A stretch of 64,000 nt of DNA, taken from positions 79,945 to 143,944 of the forward strand of contig NZ_PZJT01000011.1 of NCBI RefSeq assembly GCF_003206135.1, in the 5' to 3' direction. Positions 55,110 through 63,918 of the stretch are shown here, in pieces. The notes beneath the pieces are model-generated. The model saw only the letters and a program-made list of their open reading frames with translations, was not told the DNA's origin and did not search any database. Source of the stretch: Salinicola salarius (GTDB taxonomy: Bacteria > Pseudomonadota > Gammaproteobacteria > Pseudomonadales > Halomonadaceae). The stretch's first letter is position 1; the number at the start of each line of letters is the position of its first letter. A program made the position numbers and the translations under genes.

Positions 55110-57302
55110 ATGAAAGACGATAACTCACTGTTAAGCCTCTATATTACTTGCCCGTGGGGCATCGAGTCCCTGCTGGCCGAGGAGATCGCCGATCTCGGGG
55201 GCAAGGTACAAAAAACTACGGTCGCCGGCCTGCATGCGTCCGCCGACCGTCAAACGGCCTACCGCATCTGTCTCTGGTCTCGCCTGGCCAACCGGGTAAT
55301 CCTGACCCTCGGCCGGGAAACCGGCTGCGAGGAGCCGGCGGTGATCGTTGCCGCGGTCAAGGCCTTGCCGTGGGGGGAGGTGCTGAAGCCCGGCCAGACG
55401 CTAGCGGTGGACTTCCATGGCCAATCCGCAGCCATTCGACATACGCGATTCGGCGCTCAGGTGGTCAAGGATGGCGTGGTCGATGCGCTGCGCGACGCCG
55501 GGTGGGAACGACCAGGCATCGATCCGCGCGAGGCCGATGTTCGGCTGTATGCCCACCTGCACAAGGGGCAACTGCTGGTGGGGGTCGACCTGGTGGGGGC
55601 GAGTCTGCACCAGCGCGGCTATCGTCGCGATACCGGCCACGCGCCGCTCAAGGAGAACCTGGCGGCGGCGCTGTTGGTGCGTGCGGGCTGGCCGGCGCGG
55701 GCCAAGCGCGGTGAACCGCTGGTCGACCCGATGTGTGGTGCCGGCACGTTGTTGATCGAGGCCGCACTGATGGCGGCGGACGTGGCGCCTCAGTTGACCC
55801 GTGAGCACTTTGCCTTCGAGGCGCTGGCCGACTTCGATGCCGAGGCCTGGCGAGAGTTGCGTCGCGAGGCGCAGGCACGAGCCGATCTCGGCCGACGCCG
55901 GGCCAGGTCGCGCCTGTTCGGTCTGGACCAGAGCCCGCAGGCGATCTCGGCGGCAAGAAGCAACGCCATGCGTGCCGGCATCCCTGCGCTGATTACGCTA
56001 TCCGGCGGCTCGGTGAAAGCGCTCGACTGCCCGGCCGAGCTTCGCGAGCACGGTGCCGAAGGCAGCGGGATGGTGATCACCAATCCGCCTTATGGCGAGC
56101 GGCTGGGGGAACTGCCGGAACTGGTCGCGCTCTACAGCGATCTCGGCGAGCGCATGCGCCGGCAGTTCCCGGGCTGGCAGCTGGCGCTATTCACCGGCAA
56201 CCCGGACCTGGGCCATCGTCTCGGGCTGCGGGCGCACAAGCAGTATGCGTTCAAGAACGGCCCGCTCGACTGCAAGCTGCTGTTGATCGATATCGCCAGC
56301 CGGACAGACTCGGAAGGTGACAGCGAGCCAACTCGATCGGCGCAGAAAGAGACGACGCTGAACGAAGGCGCGCAGATGTTTGCCAATCGTCTGCAGAAAA
56401 ATCGCAAGCGTCTCGGCAAGTGGCTCAAGAAATCCGGAGAATCCTGCTACCGGCTATACGATGCCGACATGCCGGAGTACGCCCTGGCCATCGATGTCTA
56501 CGGCCATCAGGTCCACGTGCAGGAGTACGCGGCGCCGAAATCGGTCGACCCGGGCAAGGCGCAGCGTCGGCTGATGGATGCGCTGAGCGCGATTCCCGTC
56601 GCGCTGGACGTGCGGCCGGAGCAGATCCACTACAAGCAGCGCGAGCGTCAGAGCGGCAAGTCGCAGTACCGCAAGCATGCCGACAGCGGCGACCGTTTCG
56701 TGGTCGAAGAGGGGAGCGCTAAACTGTGGGTCAATCTCAAGGACTATCTCGATACCGGGCTGTTTCTGGATCATCGCCCGGTAAGACGGCTGCTGGGTGA
56801 AATCGCCGGCGGCAAACGCTTTCTCAACCTGTTCTGCTATACCGCTACGGCCACGGTGCATGCCGCCCTGGGCGGGGCGAGCGACAGCGTCAGCGTGGAT
56901 CTGTCGAATACCTACCTGGAGTGGGCGCGAGACAATTTCACGCTCAACAAGCTCGATCAGAGCCGGCACCGGGTCGTGCGCGACGACTGCCTGCGCTGGC
57001 TGGAAGCCGCGGGCAGCGAGTTCGATCTGATCTTCATGGATCCGCCGACGTTCTCGAATTCCAAGCGCATGGAGGGCACGCTGGATATCCAGCGCGACCA
57101 CGCGCGGCTGATCGAGCTGGCGATGGCACGTCTGGCGCCGGCGGGGGAGTTGATCTTCTCGAACAACCAGCAGCGGTTCAGCCTGGACGCTGTGGTGGCG
57201 TCCACCTACCAGGTCGAGGAGATCACCGCCCAGACCTACGATCCGGACTTCACCCGGCGCGCCAACCTGCATCACTGTTTCCGCATCCGGCACGCGAGCT
57301 AG
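55110..57302 (+). CDS. rlmL: bifunctional 23S rRNA G2445/G2069 methyltransferase RlmKL
   Basis: A 730-residue fusion of two SAM methyltransferases. The N-terminal RlmL half has a THUMP domain, the SAM-site region PLVDPMCGAGTLLIEAALMA and the catalytic motif ITNPPYGERLGE, and makes m2G2445. The C-terminal RlmK half has RFLNLFCYTATATVHAA and IFMDPPTFSNSKRMEGT, and makes m7G2069. Length and order match E. coli RlmKL (702). The ATG at 55110 has only a weak ribosome binding site, but homology (LYITCPWGIESLLAEEI) begins within ten residues. It is divergent from rmf. Confidence 0.96.
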   Translation: MKDDNSLLSLYITCPWGIESLLAEEIADLGGKVQKTTVAGLHASADRQTAYRICLWSRLANRVILTLGRETGCEEPAVIVAAVKALPWGEVLKPGQTLAVDFHGQSAAIRHTRFGAQVVKDGVVDALRDAGWERPGIDPREADVRLYAHLHKGQLLVGVDLVGASLHQRGYRRDTGHAPLKENLAAALLVRAGWPARAKRGEPLVDPMCGAGTLLIEAALMAADVAPQLTREHFAFEALADFDAEAWRELRREAQARADLGRRRARSRLFGLDQSPQAISAARSNAMRAGIPALITLSGGSVKALDCPAELREHGAEGSGMVITNPPYGERLGELPELVALYSDLGERMRRQFPGWQLALFTGNPDLGHRLGLRAHKQYAFKNGPLDCKLLLIDIASRTDSEGDSEPTRSAQKETTLNEGAQMFANRLQKNRKRLGKWLKKSGESCYRLYDADMPEYALAIDVYGHQVHVQEYAAPKSVDPGKAQRRLMDALSAIPVALDVRPEQIHYKQRERQSGKSQYRKHADSGDRFVVEEGSAKLWVNLKDYLDTGLFLDHRPVRRLLGEIAGGKRFLNLFCYTATATVHAALGGASDSVSVDLSNTYLEWARDNFTLNKLDQSRHRVVRDDCLRWLEAAGSEFDLIFMDPPTFSNSKRMEGTLDIQRDHARLIELAMARLAPAGELIFSNNQQRFSLDAVVASTYQVEEITAQTYDPDFTRRANLHHCFRIRHAS

Positions 57303-57360
57303 CCGCTCGGGAACGGCCGGCTCGTACCTGACTCAGCGAGCGGGCAGCTTCGGACAGGGC

Positions 57361-57636
57361 CTAGTCCAGCAGCGACAGCTGGGCTACGGCCTGGCGCCCC
57401 TCGGGGCTGTCGTCGTCGGCCTCGAGCACCTTGCGGTAGCCGCGGGCCGTCTGGATGTGGGAGAGGTCATCGATCCACATCATGGCCTGATCGTAGCTGT
57501 CGGCGACGGCATGTTTCAGGCCGCCGTACTGGGTGCCGATCTGGCCCCAGGCACGGCTGTAGATCCAGTCGCCAAACATGTCCTGGTGCAGATGGACCAG
57601 AACATAGTCATGTTCACTTTCCCAACGGACGATCAC
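57361..57636 (-). CDS. small WGR-domain-like protein
   Basis: A 91-residue cytoplasmic protein. Its centre, SRAWGQIGTQYGGLKHAVAD, then a helix YDQAMMWIDDLSHIQTARGY, resembles the WGR domain (Trp-Gly-Arg, here WGQ), which in PARPs and some bacterial regulators contacts nucleic acid or proteins. Nothing else is present but a short acidic C-terminus. It is convergent with rlmKL and divergent from pdxB. Codon use and position between genes support a real gene. I am fairly sure of the fold resemblance and unsure of function; the replacement of Arg by Gln in the signature is notable. Confidence 0.65.
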   Translation of the reverse strand: MIVRWESEHDYVLVHLHQDMFGDWIYSRAWGQIGTQYGGLKHAVADSYDQAMMWIDDLSHIQTARGYRKVLEADDDSPEGRQAVAQLSLLD

Positions 57637-57862
57637 GGGGACTCCTGCTGCTTAGTGCTCATCGCTTGTTCATCGCGAATGGCCGGCCTAATATGGCTGC
57701 GCCGAGCATCGCGGTTCTTCAACTCCGCGGCAAACCCGGCGTCAGGCGCCATTGTAAAGCAAGCCCCGCAGAAATCGACGCCGGTTTTGACGTGCCACGC
57801 TCGAAGCCGACGCATCGCCGGGCCCGGCCTGGCGCCGGGATGAACGAGACAAGAGGATAGTC

Positions 57863-59014
57863 ATGCGCATCCTGGTGGATGAGAACATTCCGCTGGCGGA
57901 AGAATTCTTTGGTGAACTGGGGGAAGTCACTCGCCAGTCCGGCCGCGAGATGACGGCGGCCAGCCTGCGGGGCCACGACATTCTGGTCGTCCGCTCGATC
58001 ACCAAGGTGAATGCGGCGCTGCTGGAAGGCGCCGACAAGCTGAGATTCGTCGGCACCTGCACCATCGGCACCGACCATATCGATACGGATCTTTTGACCG
58101 AGCGCGGGATCGGCTTTGCCAGCGCCCCCGGCAGCAACGCCGAATCCGTGGTCGACTACGTGCTTTCCAGCCTGCTACTGCTCTCCGAGGAGGAGGGCTT
58201 TTCGCTCTCCGGCAAGACGGTGGGTATCGTCGGTGCCGGCAACGTCGGCGGGCGGCTGGCGACCCGGCTCGATAACCTGGACGTCGAATGTCTGATCTGC
58301 GATCCGCCGCGCGCCGAGGCCGAGAATCGGGACGATTTCCTGGACCTGGATGCGCTGATCGAGCGGGCCGACATCATCTGTCTGCACACGCCGCTGGTGG
58401 CCGAAGGCGAACATGCCACACACCATCTCCTGAACCGCGAGCGCATCGAGGCCCTCAAGCCGGGCACGGTGCTGATCAACGCCGGACGCGGCGACTGCCT
58501 CGATGGCAACGCCCTGCGTGAACGGCTCGAGCGACAGGCCAATCTGCGCACGGTGCTCGATGTCTGGGAGCACGAGCCGGGAATCGACGAGGCGCTGTTC
58601 GAGCTGGTCGACATCGGCACGCCGCACATCGCGGGCTACAGTGTCGACGGCAAGATGCTGGGCACGGAAATGATCTATCAGGCGGCCATGCGGCACTTCG
58701 GCTTGCCGGCGCGCAAGAAGCTCGGCCAGCTCAAGCCCGACCCGTGGTTGCGCAAGATCGTCCTGCACAGCTGGACACCGCCGCTGGAGGCGCTGTCGCT
58801 ATGTGCCCGGGCCTGTTATGACGTGCGCCGGGACATGCTGGCGTTCGATCGCTATCGCCGTCGCCTGGGCATGGCGGCAGGGTTCGATGCCTACCGCCGC
58901 GAATATCCGCCCCGGCGTGAATTCCAGACGCTGCGGGTCGAGCTGAAGAAGAACAAGGGCGGCCTTCGTGACGCTCTGGAAGGGTTCGGCTTCAGCGTCA
59001 AGCTCGGCAAATAG
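57863..59014 (+). CDS. pdxB: erythronate-4-phosphate dehydrogenase
   Basis: A 383-residue NAD-dependent 2-hydroxyacid dehydrogenase, second step of the DXP-dependent pyridoxal phosphate pathway. The start MRILVDENIPLAEEFFGELG is typical of PdxB. The NAD fold GKTVGIVGAGNVGGRLA, then LICDPPRAE, the catalytic Arg in LINAGRGDCLDG, Glu in WEHEPGID and His in TPHIAGYSVDGKMLG all fit. The C-terminal dimerisation domain, found only in PdxB, is present (residues about 290-380). AGAGGAT precedes the ATG. Confidence 0.96.
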   Translation: MRILVDENIPLAEEFFGELGEVTRQSGREMTAASLRGHDILVVRSITKVNAALLEGADKLRFVGTCTIGTDHIDTDLLTERGIGFASAPGSNAESVVDYVLSSLLLLSEEEGFSLSGKTVGIVGAGNVGGRLATRLDNLDVECLICDPPRAEAENRDDFLDLDALIERADIICLHTPLVAEGEHATHHLLNRERIEALKPGTVLINAGRGDCLDGNALRERLERQANLRTVLDVWEHEPGIDEALFELVDIGTPHIAGYSVDGKMLGTEMIYQAAMRHFGLPARKKLGQLKPDPWLRKIVLHSWTPPLEALSLCARACYDVRRDMLAFDRYRRRLGMAAGFDAYRREYPPRREFQTLRVELKKNKGGLRDALEGFGFSVKLGK

Positions 59015-59058
59015 CCGAGCCGAAACGAGAGCGCCGCTCTTGCCAGCGTCTTGCCGGG

Positions 59059-59829
59059 CTAGGCGCTCTCGGCTTCTTCCCTGTCGGCATCCTCGCGCTT
59101 GACCACGCGATGACCATCTTCGCTGGTACCCAGCTTCCAGTAGCTCGAAATATACATCTCCCGCTTGCCCACGCCGCGTTCATCGATCAGATAGCGGCGC
59201 AGCTTGCGCATGGCGGAAAACTCGCAGGCAACCCAGATCCCCGGGGTGCCCGGGCGCCAGTCGAATTCGCGCAGGGCGTCGACCAGGCGATCGCTGTCAC
59301 TGCCGGGATGTGGGTTGATCAGCCAGTCGATCTGCACGCCGTCGGGCAGGTCCAGTTCCTGGATATCCGCTTCGCTGGTCACTTCGATGATGGCACGGCC
59401 TTGGGCGCTCGGCGGAAGTCTTCCCAGATTGGCGCCGATCGCCGGCAGCGACGTCATGTCGCCAACCAGTAGATACCAGTCGGCGTTTTCCGGCAGGCGT
59501 TTGACCGGTCCCGGGCCGCCGATCAGGATCGTGTCGCCAGGCGTTGCCGCTGCCGCCCAGGTCGCGGCAGGGCCGCCGTCTTCATGCAGCACGATATCCA
59601 CATCGATTTCGCCGTCGCGCTGGTGACGCACGGTGTAGGTTCGCATCACGCTTGACGGGGTTTCCGGTATCGACTCATGGCCGGTGGGGATGACCAGCTT
59701 GATGTAGGCGCTTTCCTGGTCGGCAGGAAAGGCTGCCATGCCTTCACCGCCGAAGGTCAGGCGCAGCATGTGGGGCGTGACCAGTTGGCGGTTCAGCACG
59801 GTATAAGATCTGGGGGCGGGTTTGGGCAT
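59059..59829 (-). CDS. siderophore-interacting protein (FAD-dependent ferric-siderophore reductase, SIP family)
   Basis: A 256-residue cytoplasmic flavoprotein that reduces iron in imported ferric siderophores to release it. The SIP FAD-binding part has SYTVLNRQLVTPHMLRLTFG and MRTYTVRHQRDGEIDVDIVL, the Arg-x-Tyr-Thr motif that contacts FAD, and LIGGPGPVKRLPENADWYLL. The C-terminal NAD(P)H domain has GDMTSLPAIG and WVACEFSAMRKLRRYL. The ATG at 59829 has GGAG upstream; a TTG at 59844 overlapping the marR stop is possible. It is co-transcribed with marR from a promoter with Fur-like and MarR sites. Confidence 0.9.
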   Translation of the reverse strand: MPKPAPRSYTVLNRQLVTPHMLRLTFGGEGMAAFPADQESAYIKLVIPTGHESIPETPSSVMRTYTVRHQRDGEIDVDIVLHEDGGPAATWAAAATPGDTILIGGPGPVKRLPENADWYLLVGDMTSLPAIGANLGRLPPSAQGRAIIEVTSEADIQELDLPDGVQIDWLINPHPGSDSDRLVDALREFDWRPGTPGIWVACEFSAMRKLRRYLIDERGVGKREMYISSYWKLGTSEDGHRVVKREDADREEAESA

Positions 59830-59840
59830 CGGGACTCCGG

Positions 59841-60263
59841 TCAATTCAGGTTGGAAATCATCAGCCGCGACAGCCGCAGGAATGCCTCGAGATCGGCCGG
59901 TGCCATCCCGCTCGACAACCGCGCATGCACCTGGCGCTCGCAGGTATCGACTCGTGCCAATACGGCTTGGCCATGGGCGGTCAGCGACAGCATCTGGCTG
60001 CGCCGGTCATCCGGATGTGGCGTCCTGACAATGATGTCGGCATCGAGCAGGTCGCGAAGCAGCCGGGTAATCTGGGCCTTGTCACGCTGGGTGTGATGCG
60101 CGATGTGCTGGGCAGTGCAGGGTGCCTGGCGACGAATGGCCTTGAGCGTCCGGATGTGGGATACGGTGAGTGGCAGCTCGGCCTCGGCATAGGCCTGGCG
60201 CAAGGCTCGCTTGTAGGCATGCATGAGCTGATGCAGGGATTCACCCACTGTCGTACCGGACAT
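59841..60263 (-). CDS. MarR family transcriptional regulator
   Basis: A 140-residue winged-helix dimeric regulator. The helix-turn-helix APCTAQHIAHHTQRDKAQIT is followed by the wing VRTPHPDDRRSQMLSLTAHG, with the conserved Asp-Asp-Arg-Arg of the family. It is the first gene of an operon with the siderophore-interacting protein. A perfect 7+7 palindrome lies just downstream of its -10 element, so self-repression is very likely. The ligand is unknown; iron, a siderophore or an oxidant are possible, given the partner. Confidence 0.92.
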   Translation of the reverse strand: MSGTTVGESLHQLMHAYKRALRQAYAEAELPLTVSHIRTLKAIRRQAPCTAQHIAHHTQRDKAQITRLLRDLLDADIIVRTPHPDDRRSQMLSLTAHGQAVLARVDTCERQVHARLSSGMAPADLEAFLRLSRLMISNLN

Positions 60264-60276
60264 GTCGCGCCTTATC

Positions 60277-60293
60277 GGTTGATAATATCAACC
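60277..60293 (-). promoter_or_regulatory. MarR-type palindromic operator
   Basis: GGTTGAT-AAT-ATCAACC is a perfect 7-bp inverted repeat with a three-base centre. It starts one base beyond the -10 element of the marR promoter and covers the likely transcription start. Confidence 0.8.
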
Positions 60294-60294
60294 A

Positions 60295-60323
60295 ATTAAG
60301 CGCTCGCCGAAGCCAAGTGTCAA
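60295..60323 (-). promoter_or_regulatory. sigma-70 promoter of the marR-SIP operon
   Basis: On the minus strand, a perfect -35 TTGACA (60318-60323) and a -10 CTTAAT (60295-60300) are separated by exactly 17 bases. Confidence 0.8.
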
Positions 60324-60337
60324 CCATTCTCATTATC
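60319..60337. promoter_or_regulatory. Fur-box-like site overlapping the -35 element
   Basis: The 19 bases GATAATGAGAATGGTTGAC (minus strand) agree with the Fur consensus at 13 of 19 positions, and the left half is nearly perfect. It overlaps the -35, so binding would block the promoter of an iron-release gene. Confidence 0.6.
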
Positions 60338-60384
60338 GATTGGCGCGGATGCCAAACGATCGAGTGAGTTCGTGATGGCTGAAA

Positions 60385-60415
60385 CGCAACGCCCCGCACG
60401 AGGCGGGGCGTTGCG
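60385..60415 (-). terminator. intrinsic terminator of htpX
   Basis: A perfect 13-bp stem (60385-60397 with 60403-60415) with a five-base loop. On the minus strand a short T-run follows. Confidence 0.85.
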
Positions 60416-60460
60416 TGAGCCAATGGGGCGGCCGGTAAGTGAACCGGCTTCGATCACGGC

Positions 60461-61363
60461 TCACCCCCGGTAGGCGGATTCCTTCAACGCACGGATACGG
60501 TCGTCCAGCGGCGGGTGGCTGGCGAACAGCTTCTCCATGATCTTGCGTGTCTGCCCGGTGGTGATGGCGAATGCCGTCAGCGAGTCCGGCATCTGGTCCG
60601 GCTGGTTGGTTTCGGCTTTCAGACGGGCCAATGCGTTGATCATGGCGCCGCTTCCGGCATATTTGGCGCCAGCGGCGTCGGCACGATATTCACGGAAGCG
60701 CGAGAACCAGGCGACGATGATCGACGCCACCAGCCCGAACACGATCTCGGCGACGATCACCACCACGAAGTAGCCCATGAAGCCCAGGCCGCCCTCGTTG
60801 TCACGGCTACGCAGGAAGCTGTCGACGACCTGGGCAACCACGCGCGCGAAGAACATCACGAAGGTGTTCAGCACGCCCTGGATCAGCGCCAGCGTGACCA
60901 TGTCGCCATTGGCGACGTGACCGATCTCGTGCGCCAGAACGGCGCGAATTTCCTCGGGGCGCATGCGCTCCAGCAGGCCCTGGGATACCGCCACCAGCGC
61001 ATCGTTCTTGTTCCAGCCGGTGGCGAAGGCATTGGATTGCTGAGCGGGAAAGATCGCGACTTCCGGCATCTGAATATTGGCCTGCTGGGCCAGTTCGCGA
61101 ACCGTATCGAGCAACCACTGCTCGGTCGAGTTGCTCGGCTGCTCGATCACCCTGGCCCTGGTGCTCATCTTCGCCATCCATTTGGAGATGAACAGCGATA
61201 CCAGCGAGCCGGCCATGCCGAACACGAAACAGAAGATCAGCAGGCTGTTCATGTTCAGCCCGTTGGCATTGAGATAGGGCTCGACGCCCAGTAATCGCAA
61301 CGTGACGCTGGCGACGAGCACCACCGCCAGGTTGGTTGCCAGAAACAGGATGATTCGCATCAT
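60461..61363 (-). CDS. htpX: membrane-bound zinc metalloprotease HtpX
   Basis: A 300-residue inner-membrane protease that degrades misfolded membrane proteins together with FtsH. Two N-terminal membrane helices (residues 3-22 and 38-60), the zinc motif HEIGH (residues 145-149), two more hydrophobic segments, and the third-ligand region [16 protein letters not shown] are present. It ends with [19 protein letters not shown], typical of HtpX. GAGGGT stands eight bases before the ATG. In E. coli htpX is under CpxR; I saw no clear CpxR box here. Confidence 0.96.
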   Translation of the reverse strand: MMRIILFLATNLAVVLVASVTLRLLGVEPYLNANGLNMNSLLIFCFVFGMAGSLVSLFISKWMAKMSTRARVIEQPSNSTEQWLLDTVRELAQQANIQMPEVAIFPAQQSNAFATGWNKNDALVAVSQGLLERMRPEEIRAVLAHEIGHVANGDMVTLALIQGVLNTFVMFFARVVAQVVDSFLRSRDNEGGLGFMGYFVVVIVAEIVFGLVASIIVAWFSRFREYRADAAGAKYAGSGAMINALARLKAETNQPDQMPDSLTAFAITTGQTRKIMEKLFASHPPLDDRIRALKESAYRG

Positions 61364-61505
61364 CGGTCTTTACCCTCAGTCGTGGAAAGCGCTACCACCG
61401 CCTTGCGCGATGGCTTTAGTTAGCCTGTTATGCGTTATCGTCGGATAATCAGGCGGTTATGAACCGTTAGATACGATTTTCGCGAATAGGTTTCAAGAGA
61501 GAGGG

Positions 61506-61532
61506 GGCGGCCGCGCAGCGATGCGCGGCCCC
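61506..61532 (-). terminator. hairpin after the aminotransferase gene
   Basis: An eight-bp perfect GC stem (61509-61516 with 61523-61530), extended by two pairs past a one-base bulge, begins five bases after the stop. On the minus strand a CT-rich run follows. Confidence 0.65.
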
Positions 61533-61536
61533 TGAA

Positions 61537-62763
61537 TTATTGGCGGTAGCGCGACAGGAAGCGGGCGAAGCGGTCGATGGCGTCGCTCAACTGATCTGCC
61601 CACGGCAGGGTCACGATGCGGACATGATCCGGCGTTGGCCAGTTGAAGGCCGTACCCTGCACCAGCAGGATGCGCTCCTGCAGCAGCAGGTCGAGCACCA
61701 TCTGGGCGTCGTCGTGAATCGGGTAGATCTCCGGGTCGAGCCGCGGGAAGGCGTAGAGCGCGCCCTTGGGCTTGACACAGGAGACACCAGGAATGGCATT
61801 GAGCTTCTCGTAAACGACATCGCGCTGGGCCAGCAGGCGCCCGCCGGGCAGGATCAGGTCGTTGATCGACTGATAGCCGCCAAGCCCGGTCTGGATCGCG
61901 TGCTGCGCCGGCACGTTCGCGCACAGGCGCATCGAGGCCAGCATGTTCAGCCCCTGAATGAAGTCCTCGGCATTCTGCTTGCCCTGGCCGCCGGACAGAA
62001 TCATCCAGCCCGAGCGGAAACCGGCACAGCGGTAGCTCTTGGAAAGGCCGTTCATGGTCACGACCAGTTGATCGTCTTCGGCCAGGGCTCCGGTGGAAAC
62101 GTGCTCGGTGCCATCGTAGAGGATCTTGTCGTAGATCTCGTCGGAGAACACCACCAGGCCATGCTGGCGGGCGATCGTCAGGATCTCCTTGACCACGGTC
62201 GGCGGATAGACGGCGCCGGTGGGGTTGTTGGGGTTGATCAGCACGATCGCACGGGTACGCGCGGTGATCTTGTCGCGAATATCCGCGATATTTGGCGACC
62301 AGTCGGCAGCCTCGTCGCACAGGTAATGAACCGGGTGACCGCCGGACAGATTGGCGGCAGCCGTCCACAGCGGATAGTCGGGGGCGGGAATCAGCACCTC
62401 GTCGCCATCGTTCAGCAGAGCCTGCATCGCCATCACGATCAGCTCGGAAACCCCGTTGCCGATGAACACGTCCTCGACACCGACGCCGGCAATCCCCTTG
62501 CGCTGGCATTCCTGCATGATCGCCTTGCGCGCCGAGTAAAGCCCCTTGGAGTCGCAGTAACCCTGTGCCGTCGGCAGGTTGCGCATCACGTCCTGAAGAA
62601 TCTCTTCAGGCGCTTCGAAACCGAAGGGCGCCGGGTTGCCGATGTTCAGTTTGAGAATGCGATGACCTTCGTCCTCGAGCCGTTTGGCATGATCGAGAAC
62701 GGGCCCGCGAATGTCGTAGCAGACATTGTCGAGCTTGTGCGATTTCCGAATGGGGCTGTTCAT
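61537..62763 (-). CDS. alaA: PLP-dependent class I aminotransferase, AlaA-like (glutamate-pyruvate)
   Basis: A 408-residue fold-type I transaminase, probably making alanine from pyruvate and glutamate. The start RKSHKLDNVCYDIRGPVLDH is typical of AlaA (YfbQ). Visible are GNPAPFGFEAPEEI, the substrate-side GNGVSELIVMAMQAL, ILINPNNPTGAVYPP-type segment (VLINPNNPTGAVY), FSDEIYDKILYDG with the Asp that contacts PLP, and the Schiff-base Lys in NGLSKSYRCAGFRSGW. Length is equal to E. coli AlaA (405). It lies upstream of htpX on the same strand, but each has its own terminator. Confidence 0.93.
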   Translation of the reverse strand: MNSPIRKSHKLDNVCYDIRGPVLDHAKRLEDEGHRILKLNIGNPAPFGFEAPEEILQDVMRNLPTAQGYCDSKGLYSARKAIMQECQRKGIAGVGVEDVFIGNGVSELIVMAMQALLNDGDEVLIPAPDYPLWTAAANLSGGHPVHYLCDEAADWSPNIADIRDKITARTRAIVLINPNNPTGAVYPPTVVKEILTIARQHGLVVFSDEIYDKILYDGTEHVSTGALAEDDQLVVTMNGLSKSYRCAGFRSGWMILSGGQGKQNAEDFIQGLNMLASMRLCANVPAQHAIQTGLGGYQSINDLILPGGRLLAQRDVVYEKLNAIPGVSCVKPKGALYAFPRLDPEIYPIHDDAQMVLDLLLQERILLVQGTAFNWPTPDHVRIVTLPWADQLSDAIDRFARFLSRYRQ

Positions 62764-62973
62764 GGGGCTTCCGTATGCTGCACAGCCTAAAAAGTCAGGC
62801 GGGTGGATAAGGTTAGAGGGTCAGGGAAGTACTGGATGAAGCCTCATGGCCGATGTGAAGGCATTCAGGCAGTACTTCTCGGCGGGCTGCGTCGCCGATG
62901 TTCCAGCATAACGCCGCGCGGGCGCGGCGCAAGGGGCAGAAGTGGCAGGATTTCACCCTTTGCAGGGTGGGGA
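62764..62973. other. intergenic region between rbgA and alaA
   Basis: About 210 bases. A GC hairpin (62912-62919 with 62922-62929, two-base loop) may end rbgA transcription. No gene is seen; the alaA promoter should be here. Confidence 0.4.
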
Positions 62974-63918
62974 TCAGCCTTCGGACTCGTCGAGAGTTTC
63001 CTCGATGGGCTCGGGAATGTCTTCGGGCAGTTCCAGGGTGAGCCTGCCCAGCTTTCCGTCGCGCAGCTCGTGCAGCAGCACTTCCGCACCGCGATGCAGG
63101 TTGATCACGCCGCCGGCCTTCAGTCCGCCGCGCTTGCGGGCGATCTCGTTCATGATCGCGTGGCCGTCGAAGCCGGCCCTGGCCTGAAGATCGACCAGCC
63201 TGGGGCCGTCGGCGTCCACGGCGTCGGCGTTGGTTGGTGGTACGTAAATGGGAAGTTCGCTGAGCTTGTAGCGTTCGCGCAGGCTTTCGGGATAGCGCTT
63301 GGCCAGCTCGGCGGCGCAGACGATGGCGACATCGACGTACTCGATCGCGGTGTCTCGAATCGCGCCGCTGGCGGCGAGTCGATAGGCGCTGGCCTGGTTC
63401 TCGATCTTGGGCCACAGCACGCCTGGCGTGTCGATCAGCGAGACGCGGCCGTCGATTCGAATCTTCTGCTGGCGCTTGGTGACTGCCGGCTCGTTGCCGG
63501 TCTTGGCGATCTTGCGACCGGCCAGCCCGTTGATCAGGGTCGATTTTCCGACGTTGGGTATGCCCATCACCATCACGCGGACATCGCGGTCGACGCGCAC
63601 CTGGCCTGCCAGTTCATGGCAAAGCGCCGGGATCTGCTTGAGCTCGCGAGCCTGGGTGGTGGTGACGGCAATGGCGCGGCTGTCCGGCTGCGCGTCGAAG
63701 AACGCGATCCATTGTTTCGTGGCTTCGGGATCTGCCAGATCGGCGCGGGAAAGAATCTTGAGGACCGGCTTGTGCTCGGTGAGCTCGGCCAGCATCGGGT
63801 TGCCGCTGGAGTAGGGCAGGCGGGCGTCGAGCACTTCGATCACCACGTCGATTTCCGGCAGCGCCTCGGTGATCTGGCGCCGCGCCTTGTTCATGTGTCC
63901 GGGATACCAGCCGAGCAT
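62974..63918 (-). CDS. rbgA: circularly permuted ribosome-assembly GTPase YlqF/RbgA
   Basis: A 314-residue GTPase that in other bacteria acts late in 50S subunit assembly. It opens with the YlqF signature MLGWYPGHMNKARRQI and has the permuted order G4-G5-G1-G2-G3: ILSRADLADP in the G4 position, AVTTT after it, then GIPNVGKSTLINGLAG and DTPGVLWPKIE. The C-terminal RNA-binding (ANTAR-like) part is followed by a Glu-rich tail. The G4 motif normally reads NKxD but here is SRAD, which may weaken guanine specificity. AGGAGA is at ideal distance before the ATG. Confidence 0.92.
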   Translation of the reverse strand: MLGWYPGHMNKARRQITEALPEIDVVIEVLDARLPYSSGNPMLAELTEHKPVLKILSRADLADPEATKQWIAFFDAQPDSRAIAVTTTQARELKQIPALCHELAGQVRVDRDVRVMVMGIPNVGKSTLINGLAGRKIAKTGNEPAVTKRQQKIRIDGRVSLIDTPGVLWPKIENQASAYRLAASGAIRDTAIEYVDVAIVCAAELAKRYPESLRERYKLSELPIYVPPTNADAVDADGPRLVDLQARAGFDGHAIMNEIARKRGGLKAGGVINLHRGAEVLLHELRDGKLGRLTLELPEDIPEPIEETLDESEG

